DNA of 64,000 nucleotides from Acididesulfobacillus acetoxydans (GTDB lineage Bacteria; Bacillota; Desulfitobacteriia; Desulfitobacteriales; Desulfitobacteriaceae): the NCBI RefSeq assembly GCF_902729405.1, contig NZ_LR746496.1:2666001-2730000 (forward strand), written 5' to 3'. The notes beneath the pieces were generated by a model that worked only from the letters and a program-made list of their open reading frames with translations, searched no databases and was not told the DNA's origin. A program made the position numbers and the translations under genes. Of this stretch, positions 1-7,790 are shown piece after piece. Each line of letters starts with the position of its first letter. Within the stretch, counting starts at the first letter, position 1.

Positions 1-284
1 GTTCCTGCCGGAGGATGCGGACAGACGGCCTGCATCCGTTGCCGCAGCAGGAATCTTCACAGGAAGTATACGGAAAAAAATAAGAGGAGTAAGCCAGCCT
101 CATTCGGTGTACTATTAAGAAGGGCACTGGAAGCTAATGCCTGAGTTTTCGCCAAGAAGCCCCGGCTTCCGGCGGGGCGCAAATGACAGCAGTTCACTTT
201 CCGGTGTTGAGAGAAGGTTAAGAGCGGGATTCTAGAAAAGCGTTAAAGGCTTGACAGCCTATCTGGGAATTGCAAGGTGATAAG
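1..284. other. Left-edge region without a confident gene
   Basis: No reading frame here can be assigned. Bases 2-53 can fold: an outer TTCCTGC/GCAGGAA stem encloses an inner GGATGC/GCATCC stem. A second GCCCCG/CGGGGC hairpin lies near 158-180. These may be leader RNA structure or terminators of a gene cut off by the window edge. A frame open from base 1 to 143 could be the tail of such a gene, but it has no recognisable motif. Confidence 0.3.
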
Positions 285-1262
285 ATGAGGACAGGGACGA
301 AAAGAGTTCTTCTAATCTGCTCAACTCTGGCTCTGTTGGCGGTCCAGGCCAATTTAGCCTTGGCCCGCGGAGGGGGAGGAGTGGGCGGAAGTTTGGGCGG
401 GGGCAGTTTCGGGGGCGGTGGATTTTCCGGAGGGGGTTTCTCCGGGGGAGGATTCTCCGGCGGGTTTTCCGGCGGCATGGGCGGCTTCAACTTCATGCCC
501 TTTTTCTTGGGGGGCGGCTTTGGCGGAGGCGGTTCCGGCGGGCTTTTCAGCCTGATTTTTCTTTTGGTAGTTCTCTATCTCGTTTTCAAAGCGATGCGCT
601 TGGGCGGGGGAGGCTGGCAAAACCGGCAAAACCGGCCTTATAACCGGGGCAACGGCAATCCTTACAATCGCGGCCCCAGACCGTTGAGACGGGAGGAATC
701 GGCTGAGCCGGTTGATTTGACGGGCCGCCCGATCAGCAACCATGAGGAATTGCAGCGTTTTGCGAAAGCGATTTCGTTTACCCGGGAAAACATGGCGTAT
801 TTTGCTCAGACGTTTCCCCGTTGGGATCGCCCCCTGTTGGTGGCCCGGGTGAGACAGGTCTTCTTCTGGCTGCAGGATGCCTGGAGCCGGGGAGACCTTT
901 CGGACGGTGAGGGTTACTTGGCCCCGAAGTTGACGGCGGACTACCGGGAAAAACTGGCGGCGATGCGGGGACGCGGCGAACGCAACATGATCAAAGAGCC
1001 CATTCTGGAACCCGACGAAGTAGAATTTGTTCACAGCCATTTGGACGAAAACAGCCAGCATTTCATGGCCATGATTTTTGCCAGCCTGATTGACTACACC
1101 ATTGACGCCCAGGGACGCCGGGTTTCGGGCGACGATACCCACCGCTTGTATTTTACCGAGTTCTGGGAATTTTACTGGCAAGATGACAAGTGGGTTCTCG
1201 CGAATATCTACCAGGAAGATGCCCTGGAAGTGGCCAGATTGGCCCGGGGCGACGAACAATAG
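285..1262 (+). CDS. Tim44-like domain protein with signal peptide and Gly-rich region
   Basis: 325-aa protein. I chose the ATG at 285 because AAGGTGA lies 4 bases upstream; an in-frame TTG at 270 has no such site. Residues 1-28 look like a signal peptide (charged start, hydrophobic LLICSTLALLAV, then an ALA-type cleavage region). Residues 30-85 are extremely rich in Gly, Ser and Phe. A membrane segment (about residues 86-105) follows, then an Arg/Asn-rich linker. From about residue 155 to the end the sequence resembles the Tim44-like domain of bacterial membrane-associated proteins. Family knowledge gives only a membrane-linked role of unclear function in bacteria. It stands alone upstream of a repeat-rich spacer and is convergent with the cob operon. 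Confidence 0.8.
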   Translation: MRTGTKRVLLICSTLALLAVQANLALARGGGGVGGSLGGGSFGGGGFSGGGFSGGGFSGGFSGGMGGFNFMPFFLGGGFGGGGSGGLFSLIFLLVVLYLVFKAMRLGGGGWQNRQNRPYNRGNGNPYNRGPRPLRREESAEPVDLTGRPISNHEELQRFAKAISFTRENMAYFAQTFPRWDRPLLVARVRQVFFWLQDAWSRGDLSDGEGYLAPKLTADYREKLAAMRGRGERNMIKEPILEPDEVEFVHSHLDENSQHFMAMIFASLIDYTIDAQGRRVSGDDTHRLYFTEFWEFYWQDDKWVLANIYQEDALEVARLARGDEQ

Positions 1263-1406
1263 ACCCGGAAGACAGCAGACCCGGAAGACAGCGGAGAGAC
1301 AAAGCGGAGAGACAAAGCCCGGAGACAAAGCCCGGAGACAAAACGGAGATGAGTTGCGGAAACAAAGCGCAGAGGCAGGGCAGAGAAACAAAACGGAGAC
1401 AGCAAA
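1263..1406. repeat. Nested purine-rich tandem repeats after the Tim44-like gene
   Basis: The spacer begins with two copies of a 16-bp unit (AGACCCGGAAGACAGC). It continues with several copies of a related 13-bp unit of the form GGAGACAAAGCCC or GGAGAGACAAAGC. The plus strand is almost all purine. ORFs drawn through it on either strand are repeat-driven and not credible genes. Confidence 0.75.
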
Positions 1407-1445
1407 AAGAGATGACTCAGGGAATTTGGCCCTGAGTCATCTCTT
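1407..1445 (-). terminator. Terminator-like hairpin between convergent cobS and Tim44-like genes
   Basis: Perfect 16-bp stem (AAGAGATGACTCAGGG pairing with its complement) with a 7-base loop. On the minus strand it is followed by a T-run (complement of AGCAAAAAG), so it best serves the cobT-cobU-cobS transcript. It could stop plus-strand transcription too. The 160 bases between it and cobS hold no gene. Confidence 0.75.
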
Positions 1446-1604
1446 GTCTCCGGCGCTGTCCCAGTGCGGCAGGCGGTGCCGGCACAGTGGGGGATTGCGG
1501 CAGGCGGGTCCAAACCGTGATTGCGGCAAGCGGGGAGGGGAGAGAGCCGCGCGAGAGGCCGGAGAATCTCCGGACGGCCGCGGTCCCGGTTCTCCGGCCC
1601 CGGG

Positions 1605-2339
1605 CTAGTGCAGGAAGGGAAAAGCGGCAAGCAAGGCAAAAACTTCGGCCAATTCAATGGTGGCCCCATAGATGTCACCGGTGAGGCCCCCCAGGTGCCC
1701 GGAGACCCGCCAGGAAAACAACCCGGCTAAAGCGGAGGCAGCCAAAATGGCCGCCAGCCCCGCCGGACCGAGAAACCAAACGGCGAAGCCCAGGATGATT
1801 AGGCCCTCCGCGGCGAAAACCAGCCAGCGTGAAGCTTCATGAAACCCTTGCCCCAGTCCTTCCTTACGGGCGTAGGGAAAGCCGATGACGCCGATGAGGA
1901 AAGCCCAGCGGGAGATCATGGGCATCAAAAGGAGGATTCCCATGTCCGCCGGTTTGAGGCTGGCCAGCAGGGAGAACTTGAGAAGGAGGAGAGCCGCCAG
2001 GCTGATGGAGGCGTGAGCCCCAACGCGGCTGTCTTTCATAATCTCCAACTTGCGTTCCGGGGTGCGGGCGGATAGAAGGCCGTCCATACTGTCCATAAAA
2101 CCGTCAAGATGGATTCCCCCGGTCAGGGCTAATTCCAGGGCAAGAAGAATCGCTCCCACAACCAGGGGAGGATAGTAGGGGCCGGTAAGGCGCCCGGCCA
2201 GCCAAAGGAAGCCGCCGAGGATTAAGCCGACCAGAGGATAATAGTGCTGACTGTGTTTGAATTCCGCCGCGCTGACATTGCGGGGGGCCGGGAGGGGCAG
2301 GCGGGTTAAGAAAGTCAGGGCTATCAGCAGTCCGCGCAC
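1605..2339 (-). CDS. cobS: Adenosylcobinamide-GDP ribazoletransferase (cobalamin synthase)
   Basis: 244-aa polytopic membrane protein. It joins adenosylcobinamide-GDP to alpha-ribazole (phosphate), the last assembly step of adenosylcobalamin. The N-terminus (MRGLLIALTFLTRLPLP) and the loop around GGIHLDGFMDSMDGLLS, with its Asp-rich metal/substrate motif, are typical of CobS; several hydrophobic segments follow. Length is normal for the family. The start overlaps the end of cobU by 16 bases, indicating translational coupling in the cobT-cobU-cobS operon controlled by the upstream cobalamin riboswitch. Confidence 0.95.
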   Translation of the reverse strand: MRGLLIALTFLTRLPLPAPRNVSAAEFKHSQHYYPLVGLILGGFLWLAGRLTGPYYPPLVVGAILLALELALTGGIHLDGFMDSMDGLLSARTPERKLEIMKDSRVGAHASISLAALLLLKFSLLASLKPADMGILLLMPMISRWAFLIGVIGFPYARKEGLGQGFHEASRWLVFAAEGLIILGFAVWFLGPAGLAAILAASALAGLFSWRVSGHLGGLTGDIYGATIELAEVFALLAAFPFLH

Positions 2340-2959
2340 AGTTTACTCCCAGTATTGGGGCGGGATAGCAAAGTTCTCCCGCTCCTCTTGATTTCCAGGG
2401 CGTACCCGGCTACCACCAGATAGATTTCATCCGCCGCCCGAGCCAGAATCTGGTTGCTCTGACCGGCCAAATCCCGGTAGAGTCTGGACAAGGGTTGATC
2501 GGGAACAATTCCTTGCCCTACCTCATTGGTTACACAGATGAAGCCGGCGGGAAGTTCCCGGGCGACTCCCGCCAGTTCCTCGACTTTCGGCAGGATCTCC
2601 GCCTCCGCCCGTGCCTGGAAGTCCGGAGGCAGGGTGTCCCGACCGCTCACCTCCTCCCCGGGCCAAAGCCGCAGGAGAAGATTGGATAACCAAAGGGTGA
2701 CACAGTCCATCAGGACCACGGCTTCCCGGGTATCTGTCAGCGTGCCCAAAACCCGGGCGGGTTCGTAGGGTTCTTCGATGAGGGACCAGTGGGAGGGCCT
2801 TGCCGAACGGTGCTTTTCTACCCGGCGGGCCATTTCTTCGTCCCTGATTTGAGCTGTGGCCAGGTAAGTGACGGGCAAGCCCGCCTGAGCGGCCAAATCC
2901 TCAGCCAGGCGGCTTTTGCCGCTGCGGGCCCCCCCGGTTACCAGAATAAAACGCGACAT
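2324..2959 (-). CDS. cobU: Adenosylcobinamide kinase / adenosylcobinamide-phosphate guanylyltransferase
   Basis: 211-aa bifunctional enzyme that phosphorylates adenosylcobinamide and then attaches GMP, making the substrate of CobS. The P-loop GGARSGKS is at residues 9-16. The segment DCVTLWLSNLL (about residue 85) and the late NEVGQGIVP motif are characteristic of CobU. The start is only 9 bases after the cobT stop and has a weak ribosome site, so translation probably depends on coupling to cobT. Confidence 0.95.
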   Translation of the reverse strand: MSRFILVTGGARSGKSRLAEDLAAQAGLPVTYLATAQIRDEEMARRVEKHRSARPSHWSLIEEPYEPARVLGTLTDTREAVVLMDCVTLWLSNLLLRLWPGEEVSGRDTLPPDFQARAEAEILPKVEELAGVARELPAGFICVTNEVGQGIVPDQPLSRLYRDLAGQSNQILARAADEIYLVVAGYALEIKRSGRTLLSRPNTGSKLCADC

Positions 2960-2968
2960 CTCAATACA

Positions 2969-4057
2969 TCAACCTTCTTTCTCGCTCACCCCGGCATCCG
3001 CAAAAGTGGCCATCTCGTTCAGGATGTGGAGGGAGGCTTCGAGGAGATAAAAGCTCAAGGCGGCACCGGTACCTTCTCCCAGTCTCATGTTGAGGTTGAG
3101 CATAGGTTCGAAGCCCAGAAAGGCCAGGGCTTTGCGGTGGCCCGGTTCCACCGAACCGTGGGAGGGAAACATGTAGGAAACAGAGAGGGGGGACAAGCGG
3201 GCGGCGATCATGGCGGCGGCAGTGGATATGAAGCCGTCGATGACAATGGCCGTCCGGGCGGCCGCGGCTTGCAGAACGGCCCCCGCTATGGCCGCGATCT
3301 CGAGGCCTCCGACTTTAGTCAGGACATCGAGCGCATCCCCGGGATCGGGTTTATTTACTGCCAGGGCCCGGCCCAGGACTTCCCGTTTTTTGGCCAAAGC
3401 CCCATCATTGATGCCGGTACCGCGGCCCACGACTTCGGCCAAGGGTGCCCCCGTCAACACCGCGACAATGGCCGAACTGGGGGTCGTGTTGCCGATGCCC
3501 ATGTCCCCGGTGGCCAAAAGGCGGTTTCCGGCTTGAATGGCATCCTCCGCCACTTCCGCTCCGACCAAGAGCGCCTGCAAGGCTTCTTGCCGGGTCAAGG
3601 CCGGCCCCATGGCCATATTTCTCGTCCCATTGGCGACCCTGTGGCGCATCAAATCGGCTGGTTCCAGAGGAAAGGCGACCCCGACATCCGTGCAGATCAC
3701 TTGCGCCCCGGCTTGGCGGGCAAGGGCGTTAATGGCTGCGCCCCCTTGCAGGAAATTATACACCATTTGCGGTGTCACTTCCTGGGGAAAGGCACTGACG
3801 CCCTCGGCGACGACGCCATGATCGCCGGCCATGAGCAAAACGGCTTTCCGGGTGATTTGGGGTTGAGCGGTTCCTTGAATTCCACCCAAGCGCGTGGCGA
3901 TTTCCTCCAATTGCCCCAGACTGCCTTGCGGCTTAGTCAGCGAATCGAGACGTTTCCGGATCTGAGCCATGGCCTCCGTGTCCAAAGGCTCGATGCGACG
4001 GAGGAGGGAGTCGAACTTTTCTTCCAGCTGTTCCAAGGGTGGCAGGGATTGGTTCAT
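2969..4057 (-). CDS. cobT: Nicotinate-nucleotide-dimethylbenzimidazole phosphoribosyltransferase
   Basis: 362-aa enzyme that makes alpha-ribazole 5'-phosphate from a lower-ligand base and nicotinate mononucleotide, the third element of the nucleotide-loop pathway. Recognisable motifs are KPQGSLGQLEE near residue 40, GDHGVV near residue 73 and GDMGIGNTTPSSA near residue 170. AAGGAG sits 9 bases before the ATG. It is the first gene of the cob operon. Only the late loop-assembly genes are present here, so this locus could serve either salvage or the end of de novo synthesis. Confidence 0.95.
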   Translation of the reverse strand: MNQSLPPLEQLEEKFDSLLRRIEPLDTEAMAQIRKRLDSLTKPQGSLGQLEEIATRLGGIQGTAQPQITRKAVLLMAGDHGVVAEGVSAFPQEVTPQMVYNFLQGGAAINALARQAGAQVICTDVGVAFPLEPADLMRHRVANGTRNMAMGPALTRQEALQALLVGAEVAEDAIQAGNRLLATGDMGIGNTTPSSAIVAVLTGAPLAEVVGRGTGINDGALAKKREVLGRALAVNKPDPGDALDVLTKVGGLEIAAIAGAVLQAAAARTAIVIDGFISTAAAMIAARLSPLSVSYMFPSHGSVEPGHRKALAFLGFEPMLNLNMRLGEGTGAALSFYLLEASLHILNEMATFADAGVSEKEG

Positions 4058-4139
4058 GTCACATTTCTCCTTTTCATTTTGTGTTGTTTTATTTAATTAA
4101 AGAACCGGCGCAAGATTTATTTTGACTTCTTGATCAGAC

Positions 4140-4179
4140 AAAAATCCCCGCCCACATTATCCTGTGGACGGGGATTTTT
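4140..4179 (-). terminator. Riboswitch-associated intrinsic terminator upstream of cobT
   Basis: Long hairpin with ATCCCCG/CGGGGAT arms plus CCAC/GTGG inner pairing, flanked by A-run and T-run. It ends in TTTTT on the minus strand. It lies between the cobalamin aptamer and cobT, so it is the likely expression platform: B12 binding would favour termination (inference from known cobalamin riboswitches). Confidence 0.85.
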
Positions 4180-4221
4180 CCATCATCTCCGCTGCTCCCC
4201 ACTCCCCGGGGAGTCTTTTAA

Positions 4222-4374
4222 GTTTCAGGCAGGTCTCCTGGCTCTCGAATCTTCACCTCAGCGCGCCTTCCCGGCTCGAAAGACCGGTGGCTTTGCGCAG
4301 GTTCATCGCACACAGTGGTGGGTCCGCGCCGGCTTGAACCGGCTTCCCTATTCTCCCCGAAGGGCACCTGAAAC
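4222..4374 (-). promoter_or_regulatory. Cobalamin (adenosylcobalamin) riboswitch
   Basis: Read on the minus strand, the segment opens with GTTTCAGGTGCCC, contains GGGAAGCCGGT and a conserved GCCACC block near CAAAGCCACCGG. It closes with the B12-box-like GAGCCAGGAGACCTGCCTG and GAAAC. The GTTTCAGG/CCTGAAAC ends pair to close the element. Position (about 165 bases before cobT) and downstream terminator fit OFF-type control of cobT-cobU-cobS. Confidence 0.95.
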
Positions 4375-4400
4375 AGAATCCAGAATATTTACTTGTCCTA

Positions 4401-4429
4401 AGCATAGCACAGATCTTTCCTTGGGACAA
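4401..4429 (-). promoter_or_regulatory. Sigma-A-type promoter for the cob riboswitch leader
   Basis: On the minus strand TTGTCC and TATGCT are separated by exactly 17 bases, ending 27 bases before the riboswitch. It lies just past the phoU stop, so the cob operon starts in the phoU-cobT gap. Confidence 0.6.
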
Positions 4430-4459
4430 CGGGGTTACGCAGTTTTTTTAGCATTCACT

Positions 4460-5119
4460 TCACTGATTCAGGTCGATGCGGCGGCCGCTGACCAGGTAGA
4501 CGACTTCCTCCGCGATATTTGTGCAGTAATCGCCCATGCGTTCAAAGAAACGGGCGACTAAGGTCAAATAGGTCGCTTGCGTGATCGTCTTGGGGTCTTC
4601 CATCATGATGAGGAGAAGTTCGCGGAAAATCTGGCGGTAAAGATGGTCGACGCCATCGTCCATCTGGGACATCTCCCGGGCCATCTTTTCGTCTTCCTGA
4701 CCATAGGCCTCCAAGCCTATTTCAATCATCTTTTGCACCGTATTGCTCATGCGCGGGATATCGATCAGGGGTTTAATCAAGGGTGTTTGCCCGATCCGGT
4801 TGGCCGTCTTGGCCACGTCCACAGCCAGGTCGCCCATGCGTTCCAAGCTGATGGAAATCTTAAAGCCGGAAACGATTTTACGCAGGTCCCGGGCGAAGGG
4901 CTGCTGAGTCGCGATGAGAAACATGCATTTGCCTTCGATTTCGGCCTGCAGATCGTTGATCCGGCTGTCTCCCGTGATGACCGTTTGGGCCAGAGCCAAA
5001 TCTTGCTCTTTCAGCGCTTGGACGGCCAGACCGATTTGACTGTTTACAGACTCCCCCAGTTCTACGATTCTTTGCCGGAGTTCTTCCAAAGCAATGTCGA
5101 ATTGTTGGCGGGTGGTCAA
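4460..5119 (-). CDS. phoU: Phosphate signalling complex protein PhoU
   Basis: 219-aa cytoplasmic helical protein made of two PhoU three-helix repeats (about residues 10-105 and 115-210), with the ERMGDLAVDVAKTANRI and RMGDYCTNIAEEV metal-binding-type motifs. It links the Pst transporter to the PhoR/PhoP two-component system and represses the Pho regulon when phosphate is plentiful. The start is a TTG, placed 8 bases after AGGAGG. It is the last gene of the pst operon, 20 bases after pstB. Confidence 0.95.
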   Translation of the reverse strand: MTTRQQFDIALEELRQRIVELGESVNSQIGLAVQALKEQDLALAQTVITGDSRINDLQAEIEGKCMFLIATQQPFARDLRKIVSGFKISISLERMGDLAVDVAKTANRIGQTPLIKPLIDIPRMSNTVQKMIEIGLEAYGQEDEKMAREMSQMDDGVDHLYRQIFRELLLIMMEDPKTITQATYLTLVARFFERMGDYCTNIAEEVVYLVSGRRIDLNQ

Positions 5120-5139
5120 CTTTAATTCCTCCTATCAGA

Positions 5140-5904
5140 TCAACCGAAGCGCCCGGAGATGTAATCCTCGGTTCTCTTATCAGCCGGGCGTGTGAACAAG
5201 ACCCCGGTGTCGTCCGCTTCGATAAGTTCTCCGTTGAGGAAAAACGCCGTGTGGTCCGAGATCCTGGATGCCTGATGCATGTTGTGCGTGACGATACCGA
5301 TGGTATACTTCTGTTTCAAGACCGTTACTAATTCTTCGATCTTCATAGTGGAGATCGGGTCCAGCGCGGAGGTGGGTTCATCCATCAGGAGAACCTCCGG
5401 CTCCACGGCCAACAGCCTGGCGATACAGAGGCGTTGCTGCTGCCCGCCCGAGAGGCCCAAAGCGGACTTGTGCAGGCGGTCTTTGACTTCATCCCAGAGC
5501 GCCGCGCCGCGCAGGCTCTGTTCGACCGTTTCGTTCAGGCGGTGCTTGCGGACCTCGCCGTGGATACGCGGGCCATAGGCGACGTTTTCAAAAACGGACT
5601 TTGGAAAAGGATTGGGTCTTTGGAATACCATTCCGACCCTCTTGCGTAATTGTACCACATCCATGTCCGGACTATAAATTTCCTGACCGTCAATTAAGAC
5701 GCGGCCCAGAATTTTAACATTAGGCAAAAGATCGTGCATACGGTTCAAGGTGCGCAAGAAAGTCGATTTGCCGCAACCGGACGGTCCGATGAAGGCCGTG
5801 ATGCTTTTCTCCGGCATGACGATGGAGACATCTTTTAAAGCCTGATTGTCACCGTAATATAAGTCGAGGTTTTTTACGACAATTTTATCTTCCATAAGAA
5901 TCAC
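5140..5904 (-). CDS. pstB: Phosphate ABC transporter ATP-binding protein
   Basis: 254-aa ABC ATPase. Walker A is GPSGCGKST, the signature is [19 protein letters not shown] and Walker B is [13 protein letters not shown], all in the PstB pattern. A GTG at 5904 lies 5 bases after AAAGGAG and is my preferred start; an ATG at 5895 is also possible, while more upstream ATGs lack a ribosome site. It energises the PstC-PstA channel and follows pstA with a 61-base gap. Confidence 0.95.
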   Translation of the reverse strand: MILMEDKIVVKNLDLYYGDNQALKDVSIVMPEKSITAFIGPSGCGKSTFLRTLNRMHDLLPNVKILGRVLIDGQEIYSPDMDVVQLRKRVGMVFQRPNPFPKSVFENVAYGPRIHGEVRKHRLNETVEQSLRGAALWDEVKDRLHKSALGLSGGQQQRLCIARLLAVEPEVLLMDEPTSALDPISTMKIEELVTVLKQKYTIGIVTHNMHQASRISDHTAFFLNGELIEADDTGVLFTRPADKRTEDYISGRFG

Positions 5905-5965
5905 GCCGTCTCCTTTATATGCGCTCATAGATACGTTGCTCCCCAAAAACGGAGCGGACGAAAAC

Positions 5966-6808
5966 CTAGCCTCGTTTTCCGCTTAAACGGTGCTGCAGCC
6001 AGCGGCTGGGCAAAGCCAGGAGCAGGTTGAAGGCCAGAGCCACCAGGACCAGCAGGGCCGCCGTGCCGTTAGCGACGCGGCCGGCGTGGGTCCCCGGCAG
6101 CGGATTGGCTTGGACGGCGTAGAGATGGACGGCCAGAGTCTCGCCGGGCGCCGTCAGGCGCAGATCAAAGAGATGGCGCGACACGCTCATCCCCGCCGTG
6201 AAAATGAGAATGGCGGTTTCCCCCAGGGCTCGTCCGGCTACAAGGGTTGTGCCGGTGACCAGGCCGGGCAAGGCAGTGGGCAGGATGACCTTACGCAGGG
6301 TTTGCCACATGGTGGCGCCCAGAGCCAGGCTGGCTTCCCGGTAGCTGGCCGGAACGTTCCGGAGAGACTCTTCGGTCACCCTGACCAGGACCGGAAGGTT
6401 CAGGAGTGCCAGGGTAGCGGCTCCTCCCAAGATGGTAAAACCGAGTTTGAACACATTGACAAATATGATCATACCAAAAAGTCCGAGCACGATGGAAGGG
6501 ACGGTGGCCAAACTTTCCGTGCTTAAACGCATGACATCCGTGAGCCTGTTCTTCGGAGCGTATTCCGCTAAGTAAATTCCGGCGCCGACACCGACCGGCA
6601 GGGAGAAAACCAAAGAGAGAAAAAGGATGTAGAAAGAATTAAAAAACTGTCCCCCGACCCCGTTCGGGCCTGTAAAGAACTGTGGACCCAGGACCGGCAG
6701 ACCTCGGCCTAAAATAAAAATCAGGAACCAAGCCAGAATTCCTACGATCGCCAGAGCCGCCAACCAAAGGAGGAGAGTCGCAAGGGCATTTGTTTGTTTC
6801 GCTTTCAC
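5966..6808 (-). CDS. pstA: Phosphate ABC transporter permease PstA
   Basis: 280-aa inner-membrane permease with about six transmembrane helices and the EAA-type loop [20 protein letters not shown]. The start is a GTG overlapping the pstC stop in GTGA, with AGGAG just upstream. The longer frame reaching 6907 is only an extension through pstC. It pairs with PstC to form the phosphate channel. Confidence 0.95.
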   Translation of the reverse strand: MKAKQTNALATLLLWLAALAIVGILAWFLIFILGRGLPVLGPQFFTGPNGVGGQFFNSFYILFLSLVFSLPVGVGAGIYLAEYAPKNRLTDVMRLSTESLATVPSIVLGLFGMIIFVNVFKLGFTILGGAATLALLNLPVLVRVTEESLRNVPASYREASLALGATMWQTLRKVILPTALPGLVTGTTLVAGRALGETAILIFTAGMSVSRHLFDLRLTAPGETLAVHLYAVQANPLPGTHAGRVANGTAALLVLVALAFNLLLALPSRWLQHRLSGKRG

Positions 6809-7686
6809 TTGGCTTCTCCTTTCTGTATGCCCAGGCGGACCAGGATGATCAGAGCCAAAGAAATCAAAAGAAGAACCACCGACATCATGAAAAGGGCATC
6901 GTTCCAAGTCGAACCATAGGGAGTATTCCCCATTTCCATGACAATATCGCTGGTGAGGGTGGAGGTGGGTGTGACTAAGGAGTGAGGAAAGAGAGGGGAG
7001 TTACCGATGACCATCTGCACCGCCATGGTTTCGCCGATGGCCCTGGCCATCGCCAGGATGACGGCGGTCAGAATGCCCGGCTTGGCCGCCGGCAGGAGCA
7101 CTCGCCAGATGGTCTGCCAGCGCGTGGCCCCTAAAGCCATAGAGGCCTCCTCATAACTGTCGGGCAGGGCACGCAGGGTATCTTCGGAGATACTGATGAT
7201 GGTCGGCAAAATCATGACGGCCAGAACCAAGCCGGCCGCCAGGAGCCCGAATCCTGTAGCCGAACCTGTCGTCTTGCGGATTATTTTGACGAAGACGACA
7301 ATCCCCACATAACCGTAAACGACCGACGGAATGCCGGCAAACAGTTCCGTCACAGGGCGCAGTAGGGAGCGGAGGGAAGAGGGAGCAATTTTGCCCATAA
7401 ATACGGCACCGGCCAGACCCAAGGGCGCACCGAGAACAATAGCGATAAAGGTTGTCCCAATCGACCCCGCGATAAAAGTGAGGATGCCGTACTGTCCTCG
7501 GTCCGGATTCCACCGGCTGGAGGTGAAGAATTCCAGGGGAGTGACATGGCGGAATGTGGCCAATCCCTGTTGGCCGACGAACCAAAGGATCGAAAGAATG
7601 ACCAGGGAGACAAGTACGGCACAGCCGATAAATAAGTAGCGGGTAAGTTGATCATTGACAGAAGCCCACGATGTTTTCCGAGGCAA
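6805..7686 (-). CDS. pstC: Phosphate ABC transporter permease PstC
   Basis: 293-aa permease with six predicted membrane helices and the cytoplasmic loop EEASMALGATRWQTIWRVLLP that docks to the ATPase. It is the first gene of this operon. AGGTG lies about 7 bases before the ATG. The usual periplasmic/lipoprotein binding subunit gene pstS is not beside it, so PstS must be encoded elsewhere or be replaced (inference). Expression is expected to rise in phosphate starvation because of the PHO box directly upstream. Confidence 0.95.
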   Translation of the reverse strand: MPRKTSWASVNDQLTRYLFIGCAVLVSLVILSILWFVGQQGLATFRHVTPLEFFTSSRWNPDRGQYGILTFIAGSIGTTFIAIVLGAPLGLAGAVFMGKIAPSSLRSLLRPVTELFAGIPSVVYGYVGIVVFVKIIRKTTGSATGFGLLAAGLVLAVMILPTIISISEDTLRALPDSYEEASMALGATRWQTIWRVLLPAAKPGILTAVILAMARAIGETMAVQMVIGNSPLFPHSLVTPTSTLTSDIVMEMGNTPYGSTWNDALFMMSVVLLLISLALIILVRLGIQKGEAK

Positions 7687-7737
7687 AAGAACACCTCCGA
7701 TTTCGCAAAATGCATCAACTTTACCGTAACCTGTCCC

Positions 7738-7776
7738 CGTTAAAATAATGTTAATTCAATGTTAAGTTTGTGTTAA
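7738..7776 (-). promoter_or_regulatory. PHO box: four 11-bp-spaced PhoP half-sites
   Basis: On the minus strand the sequence holds TTAACA, TTAACA, TTAACA and TTAACG at 7771-7776, 7760-7765, 7749-7754 and 7738-7743. Each is separated by exactly 5 bases (11-bp period). This is the arrangement recognised by PhoP in Bacillus-type Pho regulons. It ends about 50 bases before the pstC start, the expected place for activation. Confidence 0.9.
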
Positions 7777-7790
7777 ATATTCACCTTTTA

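Noticed and set aside
354-1391. 345-aa minus-strand frame opposite the Tim44-like gene
   Set aside because: It is the antisense of a GC-rich gene and a purine-repeat spacer; no ribosome site, and the protein has no plausible composition.
2789-4096. 435-aa plus-strand frame opposite cobU/cobT
   Set aside because: Antisense shadow of two well-supported cobalamin genes.
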